A stretch of 64,000 nucleotides of DNA, taken from Marinobacter sp. ANT_B65. GTDB taxonomy: Bacteria > Pseudomonadota > Gammaproteobacteria > Pseudomonadales > Oleiphilaceae. Positions 9,362 to 18,683 of this stretch are shown here, piece by piece. The translations under genes and the position numbers were made by a program. The first letter of the stretch is position 1, and every line of letters begins with the position of its first letter. The stretch covers positions 556,837 through 620,836 of the forward strand of contig NZ_NXGV01000003.1 in the NCBI RefSeq assembly GCF_002407605.1, written 5' to 3'. The notes beneath the pieces were generated by a model. It was given only the letters and a program-made list of their open reading frames with translations. It was not told the DNA's origin and searched no databases.

Positions 9362-10423
9362 CTACCATCCTGATCTTTGAGCCTCTTCGCTGAACTCCCG
9401 GATAAAAATGCCCCAGAAGGCCATAAATAATGCGGCAACCAGCGGGCCCATTACAAAACCGTTGATACCGAACATTGCGATGCCACCCAGGGTGGAAAGC
9501 AGCACGATGTAATCAGGTAATTTGGTATCCCGGCCAACCAGTATCGGTCGCAGAATATTATCAGCAAGCCCTATTACGACTACGCCAAATATAGTGAGCA
9601 CCACTGCCTGAACAACATCACCCACAGCAGCCAGATAGATCGCTGCAGGTACCCACACCAGCGCCGCGCCCACCGCCGGCAATAATGAGAACATAGCCAT
9701 AACCACGCCCCACAGGAGCGCCCCGCCAATCCCGAGGACCCAGAAAATAATGCCCCCCAGAGCCCCCTGAATGATAGCAATCAGCAGGTTGCCCTTAACC
9801 GTCGCGCGGGTTACTTCAGCAAATTTGGCAAATAACAGGCGTTCACGCTCATCCCCCAAGGGAAGTGCACGAATCAGCAAATCAACCAGTTTGCTGCCAT
9901 CGCGCAACAGGAAGAATGCCAGATACACCATAAGAGCCAGCCCAAGGAAGAACTGGAAGGTGTTCTGACCAACACCCAACGCCTGCTTGGCAAGAAACTG
10001 ACTGCCGCCTACAAACAGATTGACGACCCGGTCGCGGATTTCGCTAAAGTTGATATCAAACTGAGCCAATAGTGACTGGATAGCCGGGAAGGAGTTGTTC
10101 ACCTGATCAATATACTCGCCCGGCCTTATCTCTCCGTCCTGAATCTGCTGATATATCCCCAATCCCTCAGCTACGAGAGATGTCACCAGCACCAGTACCG
10201 GAATCACCACGATCAGCATGCAGACCGTTAAAGTGATCAAGGCGTTTACATTTGGGCGTTCGCCAAGCCGGCTTACCAGAAACACCTGGAAAGGATAAAA
10301 AATCAGTGCAATCGCGATTGCCCAGAAGATAGGCCCAACAAAAGGTTTCATAAGAAACACGAAAGCGAGAGATACGCCAACCAGCATGGCAAGAAAAGTC
10401 CGTGTCTCAAGTTTCTCGTACAT
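9362..10423 (-). CDS. AI-2E transporter (PerM/TqsA) family permease
   Basis: 353 residues with about eight hydrophobic segments in the order typical of the AI-2E exporter/PerM family, including the C-terminal glycine-rich GLADNILRPILVGRDTKLPD segment. Members export autoinducer-2 or exchange ions, and the substrate cannot be told from sequence. It is a single leftward gene. The 115 bases to its right are divergent with an unknown small gene. Confidence 0.9.
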   Translation of the reverse strand: MYEKLETRTFLAMLVGVSLAFVFLMKPFVGPIFWAIAIALIFYPFQVFLVSRLGERPNVNALITLTVCMLIVVIPVLVLVTSLVAEGLGIYQQIQDGEIRPGEYIDQVNNSFPAIQSLLAQFDINFSEIRDRVVNLFVGGSQFLAKQALGVGQNTFQFFLGLALMVYLAFFLLRDGSKLVDLLIRALPLGDERERLLFAKFAEVTRATVKGNLLIAIIQGALGGIIFWVLGIGGALLWGVVMAMFSLLPAVGAALVWVPAAIYLAAVGDVVQAVVLTIFGVVVIGLADNILRPILVGRDTKLPDYIVLLSTLGGIAMFGINGFVMGPLVAALFMAFWGIFIREFSEEAQRSGW

Positions 10424-10538
10424 AATTCCGTTTATCCCAGATATGGTTCAGACGCATATTAGCCTAACATGCCCACATGGCCACTGGCGCACGCTTCAGG
10501 TTATAGTTAAAGGTTGTTGATCAGCTATTAAACAGGTC

Positions 10539-10892
10539 ATGGCGTTGGAACTGGAAACCTTTACCACAGAAACAGCCCTGGACGCCGCTGCGGAACTGCG
10601 GCGGGTGCTGGCCGCAAGAACTCATCGCCGAAAGATTCTGGGGCAGGAGGTTCTGGTGCCGGGACAGTTGGGAGAGGCTCTGCAACTGCCGCGGATTATA
10701 AACCGTCTCCAGAGCAAACAGCAGCGCTTTCGCGATCAGGGGCTGGACGATTTCCATGAGCTGTGGCCAACTCTTTCAGCTACCACGCGTGAAAAAGTAC
10801 TCAATGCTATCGGCTGGTACGACCCTAAAAGCCTGAACTGGGACGACAAACGCTCCAACCGCCGCCCGGATGTTGACCCGGACGGCGTCTGA
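10539..10892 (+). CDS. Hypothetical 117-residue protein
   Basis: I do not recognise the family. The protein is mostly helical in character and charged, with no signal peptide or membrane segment. It begins MALELETFTTETALDAAAEL and has a C-terminal GWYDPKSLNWDDKRSNRRPD tail. It is probably cytoplasmic. There is no strong ribosome-binding site before the ATG (only CAGG), so the start is tentative. It lies between the divergent permease gene and the dehalogenase homologue, with 145 non-coding bases following. Confidence 0.6.
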   Translation: MALELETFTTETALDAAAELRRVLAARTHRRKILGQEVLVPGQLGEALQLPRIINRLQSKQQRFRDQGLDDFHELWPTLSATTREKVLNAIGWYDPKSLNWDDKRSNRRPDVDPDGV

Positions 10893-11037
10893 TTCAAAGC
10901 CACAACGCTCTGTTACGCAACTCAAACACATAAAATCTCCAACTGATTTATCCTTTTGTCCTGAAGAGTGTTGTAGCGGTTCCGGAAACTGGAAACCCTG
11001 ACAATCACGCAACCAATCAGTCAGGACAGTCGATGGC

Positions 11038-11937
11038 ATGCGTATTCTGAGAACCGATGAGGACCGCTTTACGGGTCTCTTGGATTACCCTTTTGTCCCT
11101 CACTACCGGGAGGTCGAACCCGGCCTGCGGATGCATTATGTTGACGAAGGTCCAGCAGGTGCATCGCCCGTGCTTATGCTCCATGGAGAGCCTTCCTGGT
11201 CTTACCTCTACCGCCACATGATTCCACTGGTGGTTGATGCAGGCCACAGGGTACTGGCGCCAGACCTTGTAGGTTTTGGCAAGTCAGACAAGCCCGCTTC
11301 GATAAACGACTACAGTTACAGCCGTCACATGGAATGGCTTAAAAACTGGCTCGAAGCCCTGGATCTCAGAAACATAACACTGGTTTGCCAGAATTGGGGT
11401 TCACTCCTGGGTTTGCGACTTGCAGCGGAACTGCCAAACCGGTTCCAGCGCATCATCGTTGCCAATGGCATGCTTCCAACCGGCGACACCCGGGCGCCTG
11501 CAGCGTTCACTATATGGAAGGCTTTCGCGACCCACAGCCCCTGGTTTCCGGTCAGCCGGATTGTGCAGCTCGGAACCGAACGTACATTGAACAAACATGA
11601 ACTTGCGGCCTATGAGGCGCCCTTCCCGTCAACAGAGTACAAAGCAGGCGCACGCGCCTTCCCCAAGCTTGTACCCATTTCTCCGAGCGACCCTGCAAGT
11701 AACGCCAACAAGGCTGCATGGAAAGTTCTGGACACCTGGAGGAAACCCTTCATTACCTGCTTCAGCAGCGGCGACCCCATAACCCGTGGAGGAGACCGCT
11801 ACATGCAGCGCCGCGTCCCGGGCGCACTCGGGCAACCCCACATAACGCTGCGCGGGGGGCACTTCCTGCAGGAAGATTCTCCCGAAGATTTCGCACGGAT
11901 TATAATTGATGCGCTAAGGGCCGAAATGGCAGCCTGA
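11038..11937 (+). CDS. Haloalkane dehalogenase-like alpha/beta hydrolase with Asn at the nucleophile position
   Basis: 299 residues, closest in motif layout to the DhlA-type (HLD-I) dehalogenases. Residues 49-54 are HGEPSW, supplying the oxyanion element and the first halide-stabilising Trp54. The nucleophile elbow reads VCQNWGS, with Asn119 (codon AAT at 11392-11394) where the family has Asp. The catalytic acid is probably Asp246 (SSGDP) and the histidine is His275 (GGHFLQED). As written the enzyme lacks its carboxylate nucleophile. Asn at this place in engineered DhlA was reported to deamidate to Asp, so inactivity is not certain. It is monocistronic, and its stop is 17 bases from the converging thioesterase gene. 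Confidence 0.85.
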   Translation: MRILRTDEDRFTGLLDYPFVPHYREVEPGLRMHYVDEGPAGASPVLMLHGEPSWSYLYRHMIPLVVDAGHRVLAPDLVGFGKSDKPASINDYSYSRHMEWLKNWLEALDLRNITLVCQNWGSLLGLRLAAELPNRFQRIIVANGMLPTGDTRAPAAFTIWKAFATHSPWFPVSRIVQLGTERTLNKHELAAYEAPFPSTEYKAGARAFPKLVPISPSDPASNANKAAWKVLDTWRKPFITCFSSGDPITRGGDRYMQRRVPGALGQPHITLRGGHFLQEDSPEDFARIIIDALRAEMAA

Positions 11938-11954
11938 ACCGCTGCCTGAAACCA

Positions 11955-12743
11955 CTACCCGAATACAGTTACAGTCTGGCGACTGATGGCCAGCAACTCA
12001 CCTCGATGCGTCCAGATCTCGGCATCGTAATGGCAGTAGCCATTACCGGCCTGATCAATTTTTGCCTTATACAACAACCAGTCACCAGCTTCGACTGGCG
12101 GCCTGGGATGAATGATATCCAGCGTCCAGGATAACGAACTGGCTGGCACACGAGACTTGAAGTGCTGAAGAACCGGCGCAGGCCATGCATCAATCAATGC
12201 CACGATGTGAGCGTCGGTCATAGCCTCAGGCACTTCACGGAACCGCATCCATCCGCCCATCTCACGCCCACTTCCACCCGTGAACGGCAAGCTACCGTAT
12301 GCCAGGCGCATCTCGATGTACCTGATAAACCCCGGAGTCACACCCTCGATATAGGGCAATCCCTGGCACTGATCCACTGATTTCGCCTCAGGAGCAGACA
12401 CTCCGTCAATACGCACAGCGGACTCCCTGTCACCGGCAAAACCCGCCAGACAAACGAGCCGGGGCTCTCCGTTCTGGACGATCCTGCCCTCCACCTGGCT
12501 CACCGACCTGCCTTCACGCAGAATCTCTGCATCAAAAACAGCCGGGACTCCAGGCTCTACCGGCCCCACAAAAGACACATGCATGGAACGCACAGGCCTG
12601 TTTTCAGCAACCATACGCTCCATACGATCAAAAAGCAGACCGGTTACAAGACCGCCAAACGTTGCGCGCCCCTGAGACCAGGTCGCAGGCATTTCCAACT
12701 CTTTACCTGTGCGACCGGCGGCAATAATTTCATCAAAGGTCAT
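11955..12743 (-). CDS. Acyl-CoA thioesterase, double-hotdog (TesB-like) family
   Basis: 262 residues with two hotdog-like halves. The first (about 1-110) has the GRATFGGLVTGLL segment typical of TesB-like thioesterases and a HVSFVGPVEPG strand. The second (about 140-260) carries the LSWTLDIIHPRPPV region. The likely role is hydrolysis of acyl-CoA esters, but the chain-length preference cannot be read from sequence. The ATG at 12743 was taken. It is divergent from the DEAD-box helicase gene across 197 bases and convergent with the dehalogenase homologue. Confidence 0.85.
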   Translation of the reverse strand: MTFDEIIAAGRTGKELEMPATWSQGRATFGGLVTGLLFDRMERMVAENRPVRSMHVSFVGPVEPGVPAVFDAEILREGRSVSQVEGRIVQNGEPRLVCLAGFAGDRESAVRIDGVSAPEAKSVDQCQGLPYIEGVTPGFIRYIEMRLAYGSLPFTGGSGREMGGWMRFREVPEAMTDAHIVALIDAWPAPVLQHFKSRVPASSLSWTLDIIHPRPPVEAGDWLLYKAKIDQAGNGYCHYDAEIWTHRGELLAISRQTVTVFG

Positions 12744-12877
12744 AGCGCTTTCCTGTTAGCAACCTATCGGAGAAAACAGAAGGTTGCCCAAAATACGAGC
12801 GCAACGCAATATTGGCGCCCCGGCAACTACCTACAAACTACGCGCGATTTTACGTATTAAAACTGACAAAAAGCGGT

Positions 12878-12883
12878 TATAAT
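12878..12883 (+). promoter_or_regulatory. Probable -10 element of the DEAD-box helicase gene
   Basis: A perfect TATAAT lies 58 bases upstream of the helicase ATG. The hexamer 17 bases further upstream (12855-12860) fits the -35 consensus poorly, so the call rests on the -10 alone. It would give a leader of about 50 bases. Confidence 0.5.
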
Positions 12884-12940
12884 ATCGTCACATAATGCGT
12901 TGCCCGGCAATGCTCTACCTCCCGAATTCCGAGTAAATCA

Positions 12941-14452
12941 ATGTCTGAATTGTCTTTTGCTGAACTGGGGCTTGATCCAGCCGTACTTGAAGCTGTATCT
13001 GCTATCGGCTATGAAACCCCAACGCCCATCCAGGCCCAGTGCATTCCAGCACTGCTCGCTGGCAAACATCTACTGGGCGTTGCCCAGACCGGCACGGGTA
13101 AAACCGCTGCCTTTGCACTACCGCTGTTAAGCCGGGTAGATGCATCTGTGACAGAACCTCAGATTCTGGTTCTGGCACCCACGCGAGAGCTGGCTATCCA
13201 GGTTGCTGAAGCCTTTACCTCTTATGCTGCGAAATTCCGTAACTTTCATGTTTTGCCTATCTATGGCGGCCAGGACTTTTATCCTCAGATCAAAGGCCTC
13301 AAGCGCGGCGCCCAGGTTATCGTTGGCACCCCTGGCCGCATGCTCGACCATCTTCGCAAAGGCACTCTGAGGCTGGGTAACCTGAAGGCTCTGGTACTGG
13401 ACGAAGCTGATGAAATGCTGCGCATGGGCTTTATTGATGACGTAGAAGCCATTCTCTCCAAAACGCCAGAAAACTGTCAGCGTGCACTCTTCTCTGCCAC
13501 CATGCCACCGCAAATCAAGAAGGTAGCTCAAACCTATCTGAACGATGCGGTTGAAGTGAAAATCGAAAGCGAAACCCGCACGGTTGACCGTATTGCCCAG
13601 TTTGTTCTGCCGGTTTATGCAGAGCGCAAACTGGACGCACTGACCCGCATTCTGGAAGTAGAGCCGATCGAAGGCGCGATTATCTTTGTGCGCACCAAGG
13701 CAGAAACCACTCTGCTGGCCGAGAAGCTCAGCGCCCGCGGTCACGCCGTGGCACCTCTGAATGGAGATCTGAACCAACGGCAGCGCGAGCAGACCGTTGA
13801 AGATCTGAAGCGCGGCAAGAAAGACATTATTGTTGCGACCGACGTTGCGGCCCGTGGTCTGGATGTACCCAGAATTACACACGTTATCAACTACGATGTG
13901 CCCTACGACACTGAAGCCTACATCCACCGGGTTGGTCGTACCGGTCGAGCCGGGCGAACAGGAAAAGCCATTCTGCTGGTAACTCCTCGTGAGCGAAGCT
14001 GGCTGCGCACCCTTGAGCGCGCTACCAACTCGCCCATGGTAGCCTACGAATTGCCTTCACCGGTTGAACTGAAAAAAATGCGTGAAGAGCAGTTTGAGTC
14101 CCAGCTTCTGAGCTACGCCGAAGACAAGAAGCTCGCTAAGTCCATGGCATTGCTCGACGAAATCGCCGAACGCAACGAAATGGATATTGCCATGGTTGCC
14201 GGTGCTCTTGCCTGCTGGATGGAAGCAATGCAACCCGGCTCACTGCCACTGGAGCAGCCGGAAGCCCTTCCGGTAGTATCTTCGGCTCCTCCCCGCCGTG
14301 ATCGCAAGGGCGGACGCCCGGGTGAGTTCCGTAAGGGACCGCCAAAAGGTGGATATAAAGGACGTGGTGGCCCTGGCGGCGCCGGTGCTCGCGGCAAACC
14401 ACCCGCCAAAGGTGGCAAGCGCCCTCCCCGTCAGTCAGACGCCAAGCGCTGA
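12941..14452 (+). CDS. DEAD-box ATP-dependent RNA helicase
   Basis: 503 residues. Both RecA-like domains are complete: Q motif with PTPIQAQCIP near 25, Walker A AQTGTGKT near 48-55, PTRELA, DEAD in LDEADEML, SAT, and HRVGRTGRAGRTG near 325-337. After about residue 365 comes a short helical region and a basic, glycine-rich tail (about 450-503) rich in Arg, Lys, Gly and Pro, as used for non-specific RNA binding. It resembles CsdA/DeaD but lacks the recognisable RNA-binding domain of that protein, so no symbol is given. It probably works in ribosome assembly or RNA decay. Its 3' end overlaps the convergent folA by 22 bases. Confidence 0.95.
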   Translation: MSELSFAELGLDPAVLEAVSAIGYETPTPIQAQCIPALLAGKHLLGVAQTGTGKTAAFALPLLSRVDASVTEPQILVLAPTRELAIQVAEAFTSYAAKFRNFHVLPIYGGQDFYPQIKGLKRGAQVIVGTPGRMLDHLRKGTLRLGNLKALVLDEADEMLRMGFIDDVEAILSKTPENCQRALFSATMPPQIKKVAQTYLNDAVEVKIESETRTVDRIAQFVLPVYAERKLDALTRILEVEPIEGAIIFVRTKAETTLLAEKLSARGHAVAPLNGDLNQRQREQTVEDLKRGKKDIIVATDVAARGLDVPRITHVINYDVPYDTEAYIHRVGRTGRAGRTGKAILLVTPRERSWLRTLERATNSPMVAYELPSPVELKKMREEQFESQLLSYAEDKKLAKSMALLDEIAERNEMDIAMVAGALACWMEAMQPGSLPLEQPEALPVVSSAPPRRDRKGGRPGEFRKGPPKGGYKGRGGPGGAGARGKPPAKGGKRPPRQSDAKR

Positions 14453-14946
14453 TATACGACGAAGCTGTAGTCGTAAGGATTGTTATCGGACGCGGAGAAA
14501 TCCTCCCGTCCGATTTCTTTCCACTCATCCCAGTTCACTTCCGGAAAATACGCATCACCATCCACTTCGGCATGCACCTGCGTGATGTAAATGCGATCTA
14601 CCATGGGTAGCGCTTCTGTATAGATTTGCCCTCCCCCGATAATCATCACTTCATCGCCGCCATCCAGTTCAGCCTGTGCTTCTGCTTTTATCAGCGCCTC
14701 TTCCAGAGATTTGGCGGTAACCGTTCCTGTCGGCGCTTCACGCCCGGCATCCCGGGAAATCACCACGTTCATCCGGCCCGGCAGTGGCCTGCCAATGGAA
14801 TCCCAGGTTTTCCTGCCCATTATGATGGGCTTGCCCATGGTGGCTTGTTTGAAGTACTTCAGGTCGCCCGGCAGATACCAGGGCAGTTTGTTATTTTTGC
14901 CGATTACCCGGTTTCGGGACATGGCTACTATGAGGGCTTTACGCAT
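14431..14946 (-). CDS. folA: FolA, dihydrofolate reductase
   Basis: 171-residue NADPH-dependent reductase that regenerates tetrahydrofolate. Visible signatures are NRVIGKNNKLPWYLPGDLKYF near residues 10-30, MGRKTWDSIGRPLPGR, and the GGGQIYTEALP motif. The ATG at 14946 is preceded by AAAGGA; the longer in-frame reading upstream lacks homologous character. The substrate producer ThyA is encoded 131 bases upstream on the same strand, a logical pairing because thymidylate synthesis oxidises the folate that FolA reduces. The last 22 bases overlap the end of the converging helicase gene. Confidence 0.97.
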   Translation of the reverse strand: MRKALIVAMSRNRVIGKNNKLPWYLPGDLKYFKQATMGKPIIMGRKTWDSIGRPLPGRMNVVISRDAGREAPTGTVTAKSLEEALIKAEAQAELDGGDEVMIIGGGQIYTEALPMVDRIYITQVHAEVDGDAYFPEVNWDEWKEIGREDFSASDNNPYDYSFVVYQRLASD

Positions 14947-15077
14947 GCTGGTTCCTTTGACTCGGGGCTTTTTGCTTTGGGCTTCGCGGCTGCAAGGATG
15001 CAAAACGGCTCTCCAAAAACCGCTGTGAATACGTCCGTGTACGCTTGCGATCAAACGTCGCGCGAAGCTTGCCAGGT

Positions 15078-15917
15078 TTATATTGCTATGGGTGCTTTAA
15101 TGCCTGGATAAGGGTCGTAGCCCTCGAATTCGAAGTCTTCCAGTTCGTAATCAAATATTGAGTCTGGCTTACGCTGGATAACCAGTTTCGGCAAAGCTTT
15201 TGGTTCACGCTTTAACTGTTCAAATACAATGTCCTCTGTCAGGTGGTTCTGATACAGATGGCAGTCGCCAAAGGTATGCACAAACTCACCGACTTCAAGG
15301 TCACACTGCTGGGCGATCATGTGGGTCAGCAACGCATAGGATGCAATGTTGAACGGCACTCCCAGAAACAGGTCGGCACTACGCTGGTACAACTGGCAGG
15401 AAAGCCTGCCATCAAGTACATAAAACTGGAAAAGGCAGTGGCAGGGAGCCAGGGCCATACGCCCTTCACGAACGTTGTCCTGGGGACCGACTGATTCGTC
15501 CGGAAGTTCCGCCGGATTCCAGGCAGAGACAATCAGACGACGGGAGTTTGGCTTGTTGCGAATCTGGTCAATAACCTCGCTGATCTGATCTACCACCCGG
15601 CCGTCCGGGCACTGCCAGCTACGCCATTGCTTCCCGTAAATAGGCCCCAGGTCACCATTCTCCAATGCCCACTCATTCCAGATGGAAACCTTTCGCTCTC
15701 TCAGCCAGCTATTATCCGTAGAGCCATTCAGAAACCAGAGTAACTCGTAAATAATGCTGCGCAGGTGCACTTTCTTGGTGGTCACCAACGGGAAGCCATT
15801 CTGAAGATCAAAGCGGATCTGACGCCCGAAAACAGAGCGGGTACCAACACCAGTGCGGTCGCCTTTATCGAATCCGTTATCGACTACATCCTGCATAAGA
15901 TCGAGATAGGCCTTCAT
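15078..15917 (-). CDS. thyA: ThyA, thymidylate synthase
   Basis: 279-residue folate-dependent dUMP methylase. The catalytic cysteine is C159 in [10 protein letters not shown], and the [17 protein letters not shown] segment that binds nucleotide is intact. It is about 15 residues longer than the E. coli enzyme, mostly through an insertion around 140-152 (EDxxGPQDN-type loop) that is common in gammaproteobacterial ThyA. The ATG overlaps the lgt stop by 4 bases, giving the familiar lgt-thyA coupled pair. Confidence 0.98.
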   Translation of the reverse strand: MKAYLDLMQDVVDNGFDKGDRTGVGTRSVFGRQIRFDLQNGFPLVTTKKVHLRSIIYELLWFLNGSTDNSWLRERKVSIWNEWALENGDLGPIYGKQWRSWQCPDGRVVDQISEVIDQIRNKPNSRRLIVSAWNPAELPDESVGPQDNVREGRMALAPCHCLFQFYVLDGRLSCQLYQRSADLFLGVPFNIASYALLTHMIAQQCDLEVGEFVHTFGDCHLYQNHLTEDIVFEQLKREPKALPKLVIQRKPDSIFDYELEDFEFEGYDPYPGIKAPIAI

Positions 15918-16702
15918 TCCGCATTTCTCCGGTAAGCAATAAACATCAAAACAACTCCGGCCAGAAGCATCGGGAAAGAAAGTACTTGCCCCATGGTTAG
16001 CCAGTCAAACGCCAGGTAGCCCAGTTGAGCATCCGGTTGGCGCACAAACTCCACCAGAAAACGGAAGATTCCATAGCAAATCAGGAACAATCCTGACACT
16101 GCCATTCTTGGACGCGGCCTGGAGGAAAACCACCAGAGGATAATAAAAAACAGTACGCCCTCAAGGGCAAATTGATATAGCTGGGACGGGTGTCGTGCCA
16201 AGGCGTCCGGAGCCTGCCGGAACACCATACCCCAAGGCAGGTCCGTGGGCTTGCCCCAAAGCTCTCCGTTAATAAAGTTACCAATTCGTCCGGCCCCAAG
16301 ACCTACCGGCACCAGTGGCGCAACAAAATCAGCAAGGCGCCAGAACCCTGTGCCGATTTTGCGGCCGTACAACCACATGGCAAACATGACGCCAAGCAGC
16401 CCGCCATGGAAGGACATTCCACCTTCCCATACACGCAGGAGCCATAAGGGGTCCGCAAGAAAAACATCAAAGTTGTAGAAGATAACGTAACCAAAGCGCC
16501 CCCCCAGGATAACCCCAAGCGCCAGATAGAAAAGAAGATCGCCCATCTGTTCTTCTGTTATCGGGGAGCCCGGTTTGCGGGCGCGCAGGCGGCCCAGCCA
16601 CCAGCCAGCAACAAAACCCACCAGGTAAGTCAGTCCATACCAGTGAATCTTTAATGGCCCGATAGCAATAGCTACCGGGTCTATCTGTGGATGCTGAAGC
16701 AT
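15914..16702 (-). CDS. lgt: Lgt, phosphatidylglycerol-prolipoprotein diacylglyceryl transferase
   Basis: 262-residue inner-membrane enzyme with about seven membrane segments. It transfers diacylglyceryl from phosphatidylglycerol to the lipobox cysteine, the first step of lipoprotein maturation. The Lgt signature [13 protein letters not shown] and the [11 protein letters not shown] segment are present. The ATG at 16702 is 6 bases after AGAGG; a TTG one codon earlier is less likely. It sits 10 bases downstream of the TSUP permease gene and is coupled to thyA through ATGA. At least one client, LpoA, is encoded in this window. Confidence 0.97.
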   Translation of the reverse strand: MLQHPQIDPVAIAIGPLKIHWYGLTYLVGFVAGWWLGRLRARKPGSPITEEQMGDLLFYLALGVILGGRFGYVIFYNFDVFLADPLWLLRVWEGGMSFHGGLLGVMFAMWLYGRKIGTGFWRLADFVAPLVPVGLGAGRIGNFINGELWGKPTDLPWGMVFRQAPDALARHPSQLYQFALEGVLFFIILWWFSSRPRPRMAVSGLFLICYGIFRFLVEFVRQPDAQLGYLAFDWLTMGQVLSFPMLLAGVVLMFIAYRRNAE

Positions 16703-16712
16703 CAAAAACCTC

Positions 16713-17510
16713 TCAGCTCAGAAGAAAACGAAGGCCAATCAATAAAAGCATAAGGGCAAATATACGCTTCAGCACCCTGGCATTAAGCCGGTGCGCCAGA
16801 TTCGCCCCTACTCGTGCAAATACCACGCTGGTCATAATAATCCCGATCAGCGCAGGCAAATAAATAAAGCCAAGACTGTATTCCGGCAATGCAGGCTCGT
16901 GCCACCCTGTCCAGGCATTACCCATGGCGCCGGCCACAGCAATAGGTAACCCACACGCAGCAGAAGTACCAACCGCCTGCTGCATGCGGACGTTGCACCA
17001 GCTCAGGTAGGGTACGGTGAGAGTGCCACCGCCAATTCCGAAAATAGCCGAGGCCCAGCCTATCCCAGCCCCCGCCGCACCAAGGCTCGCCTTGCCTGGC
17101 AACTTCCTGCCGGGTGAGGGGTTTACATCGAGCAGCATTTTGAAACCCACAAGGATGACAAATATGCCGATGATCAGTTCCAGTGCTGACCCACTAAGTA
17201 ACGAAGCTGTCCAGGCACCAATAAAAGCGCCAGCGACAATTCCAAAGATCATCGGACGAAAAATATCCCAACGTATCGCCCCGTGTTTATGATGCGAACG
17301 GATAGAGCTTACGGAGGTGAAAACAATGGTTGCCAGCGACGTACCAACAGCCATATGAGCCGCTATTTCCGGGCTGAAACCCTGCAGCCCGAAACTGAAT
17401 ATCAGCACCGGAACAATTATCAGGCCACCGCCGATACCAAACAGTCCAGCCAGGGTTCCGGCAAAGGCGCCAAGCGCCAGATAAACAGAAAATACGGACA
17501 ACAGGGACAT
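16713..17510 (-). CDS. TSUP (TauE/SafE) family sulfite/sulfur-compound permease
   Basis: 265 residues with about eight membrane segments in two repeats, each carrying the family glycine motif ([15 protein letters not shown] near residue 22 and [15 protein letters not shown] near 156). Family members export or import sulfite, sulfoacetate or other organic anions; the substrate is not determinable here. It lies directly upstream of lgt-thyA on the same strand and could be the first gene of that transcript. Divergent from the NRDE gene. Confidence 0.92.
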   Translation of the reverse strand: MSLLSVFSVYLALGAFAGTLAGLFGIGGGLIIVPVLIFSFGLQGFSPEIAAHMAVGTSLATIVFTSVSSIRSHHKHGAIRWDIFRPMIFGIVAGAFIGAWTASLLSGSALELIIGIFVILVGFKMLLDVNPSPGRKLPGKASLGAAGAGIGWASAIFGIGGGTLTVPYLSWCNVRMQQAVGTSAACGLPIAVAGAMGNAWTGWHEPALPEYSLGFIYLPALIGIIMTSVVFARVGANLAHRLNARVLKRIFALMLLLIGLRFLLS

Positions 17511-17540
17511 AGCTGCTCACACATCCGGGAAAACAAGGCT

Positions 17541-17548
17541 GGTATGAT
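17541..17548 (+). promoter_or_regulatory. Possible extended -10 promoter of the NRDE gene
   Basis: TGGTATGAT gives an extended -10 (TGnTATGAT) 52 bases upstream of the NRDE-family ATG. No good -35 is visible, which is tolerated in extended -10 promoters. Confidence 0.4.
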
Positions 17549-17599
17549 ACACACCAGCAACAACTTCAAATACCCCTTTACCCGGGAGAACAGCCCTGC

Positions 17600-18373
17600 A
17601 TGTGCCTGATCGCATTTTCTCTTGGCCAGAGCGCCCGTTTTCCGCTGGTCGTCGCCGCCAATCGGGATGAGTTTTTCCGTCGGCCCACTGCTCCTCTCGA
17701 CTGGTGGACAACAGACTCCGGGAACCGGGTGCTTTCCGGCAGGGATCTGAAATCCGGTGGAACCTGGCTCGCAGTTTCTCCCAACGGCAGGGTTGCTGCC
17801 GTAACCAACGTAAGGGAAGGCACTCCCGAAGCCGGTCAGATAAGCCGCGGCGAACTCCCCCTGCGGGCGCTTACGGAGCCTGAGGCACAGCTTCAGACCA
17901 GCCTGACGAATACGGCCACGCGGTATGCCGGATTCAACCTCGTCAGCCTGGATGACACCGCAGGATGGTATTTCAGTAATCGCGATGCACACCCGGGCCG
18001 CGCTATTCATCGTGGGATATATGGCCTTAGCAACCATTTACTTCAGACGCCCTGGCCAAAACTGGTGCGCCTCAGAGAAGCTGTAGACCGCACCGTAAAG
18101 TCGGCAGGAAGCAGTTCCGGTGATCTGCACAGAGATCTCGCCCTGCTGCTACAGGACACGACGCCAGCACCAGACCACCTGCTGCCGGATACCGGCGTAA
18201 ATCGTGATACCGAACGCTTTCTTTCATCACCGTTTATCACCGGAGCCGAATATGGCACCCGTGCAACAACGATCGTCAGCGTCTCGGACACAGGTGAAGT
18301 CAGGGTTACTGAACAGAGCTGGGCTCCCGAAGGCAGCCCTGAAGAATACCGGGAGTTCCACTGGCAGCGATAG
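17600..18373 (+). CDS. NRDE (TANGO2-like) family protein
   Basis: 257 residues. The protein begins MCLIAF, with Cys2 as the potential N-terminal nucleophile, and contains the NRDE sequence at about residues 21-24 that names the family, followed by the GGTWLAVSPNGRVAAVTNVR region. The fold is related to N-terminal-nucleophile hydrolases. In eukaryotes the homologue TANGO2 has been linked to haem handling and lipid metabolism, but bacterial function is unsettled. It lies 55 bases upstream of xseB, which appears to have its own promoter. Confidence 0.9.
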   Translation: MCLIAFSLGQSARFPLVVAANRDEFFRRPTAPLDWWTTDSGNRVLSGRDLKSGGTWLAVSPNGRVAAVTNVREGTPEAGQISRGELPLRALTEPEAQLQTSLTNTATRYAGFNLVSLDDTAGWYFSNRDAHPGRAIHRGIYGLSNHLLQTPWPKLVRLREAVDRTVKSAGSSSGDLHRDLALLLQDTTPAPDHLLPDTGVNRDTERFLSSPFITGAEYGTRATTIVSVSDTGEVRVTEQSWAPEGSPEEYREFHWQR

Positions 18374-18384
18374 AGCTCAGCCTC

Positions 18385-18393
18385 TGATATAAT
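18385..18393 (+). promoter_or_regulatory. Extended -10 promoter of xseB-ispA
   Basis: CTGATATAAT contains a perfect TATAAT (18388-18393) with the TGn extension. It ends 35 bases before the xseB ATG. No convincing -35 hexamer lies upstream. Confidence 0.6.
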
Positions 18394-18428
18394 CCGCGAA
18401 ATTCGTTCACCCGATCGGAGGGCAGCCG

Positions 18429-18683
18429 ATGGCTGGTCAACAAGACACCACATCCATTGCCGATTTTGAAAAATCTCTTGATGAGCTGGAAATGCTGGTA
18501 CGTAATCTGGAGCAGGGGGACTTGTCCCTCGAACAGTCGCTGACAGCCTTCGAACGTGGCGTAAAACTGACCAGGGCATGCCAGCAGGCGCTGAAAAGTG
18601 CCGAACAACGGGTTGAGCAACTGGTGCAGAACGACGACGGAACCCTGGAAACCCGCCCATTTTTGCCGGATGACGCCGACTGA
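18429..18683 (+). CDS. xseB: XseB, exodeoxyribonuclease VII small subunit
   Basis: 84 residues, typical of the family. It has the [20 protein letters not shown] segment followed by a second helix with F-RGV-L. It partners XseA in a single-strand-specific exonuclease; xseA is not in the window. The ATG follows CGGAGGGC by 5 bases. It overlaps the ispA start by one base (TGATG), the standard gammaproteobacterial xseB-ispA-dxs order. Confidence 0.96.
   Translation: MAGQQDTTSIADFEKSLDELEMLVRNLEQGDLSLEQSLTAFERGVKLTRACQQALKSAEQRVEQLVQNDDGTLETRPFLPDDAD

Noticed and set aside
13127..13927. Long open frame (266 codons) antisense to the DEAD-box helicase gene
   Set aside because: Shadow of a strongly supported gene; the composition follows the complementary codons.
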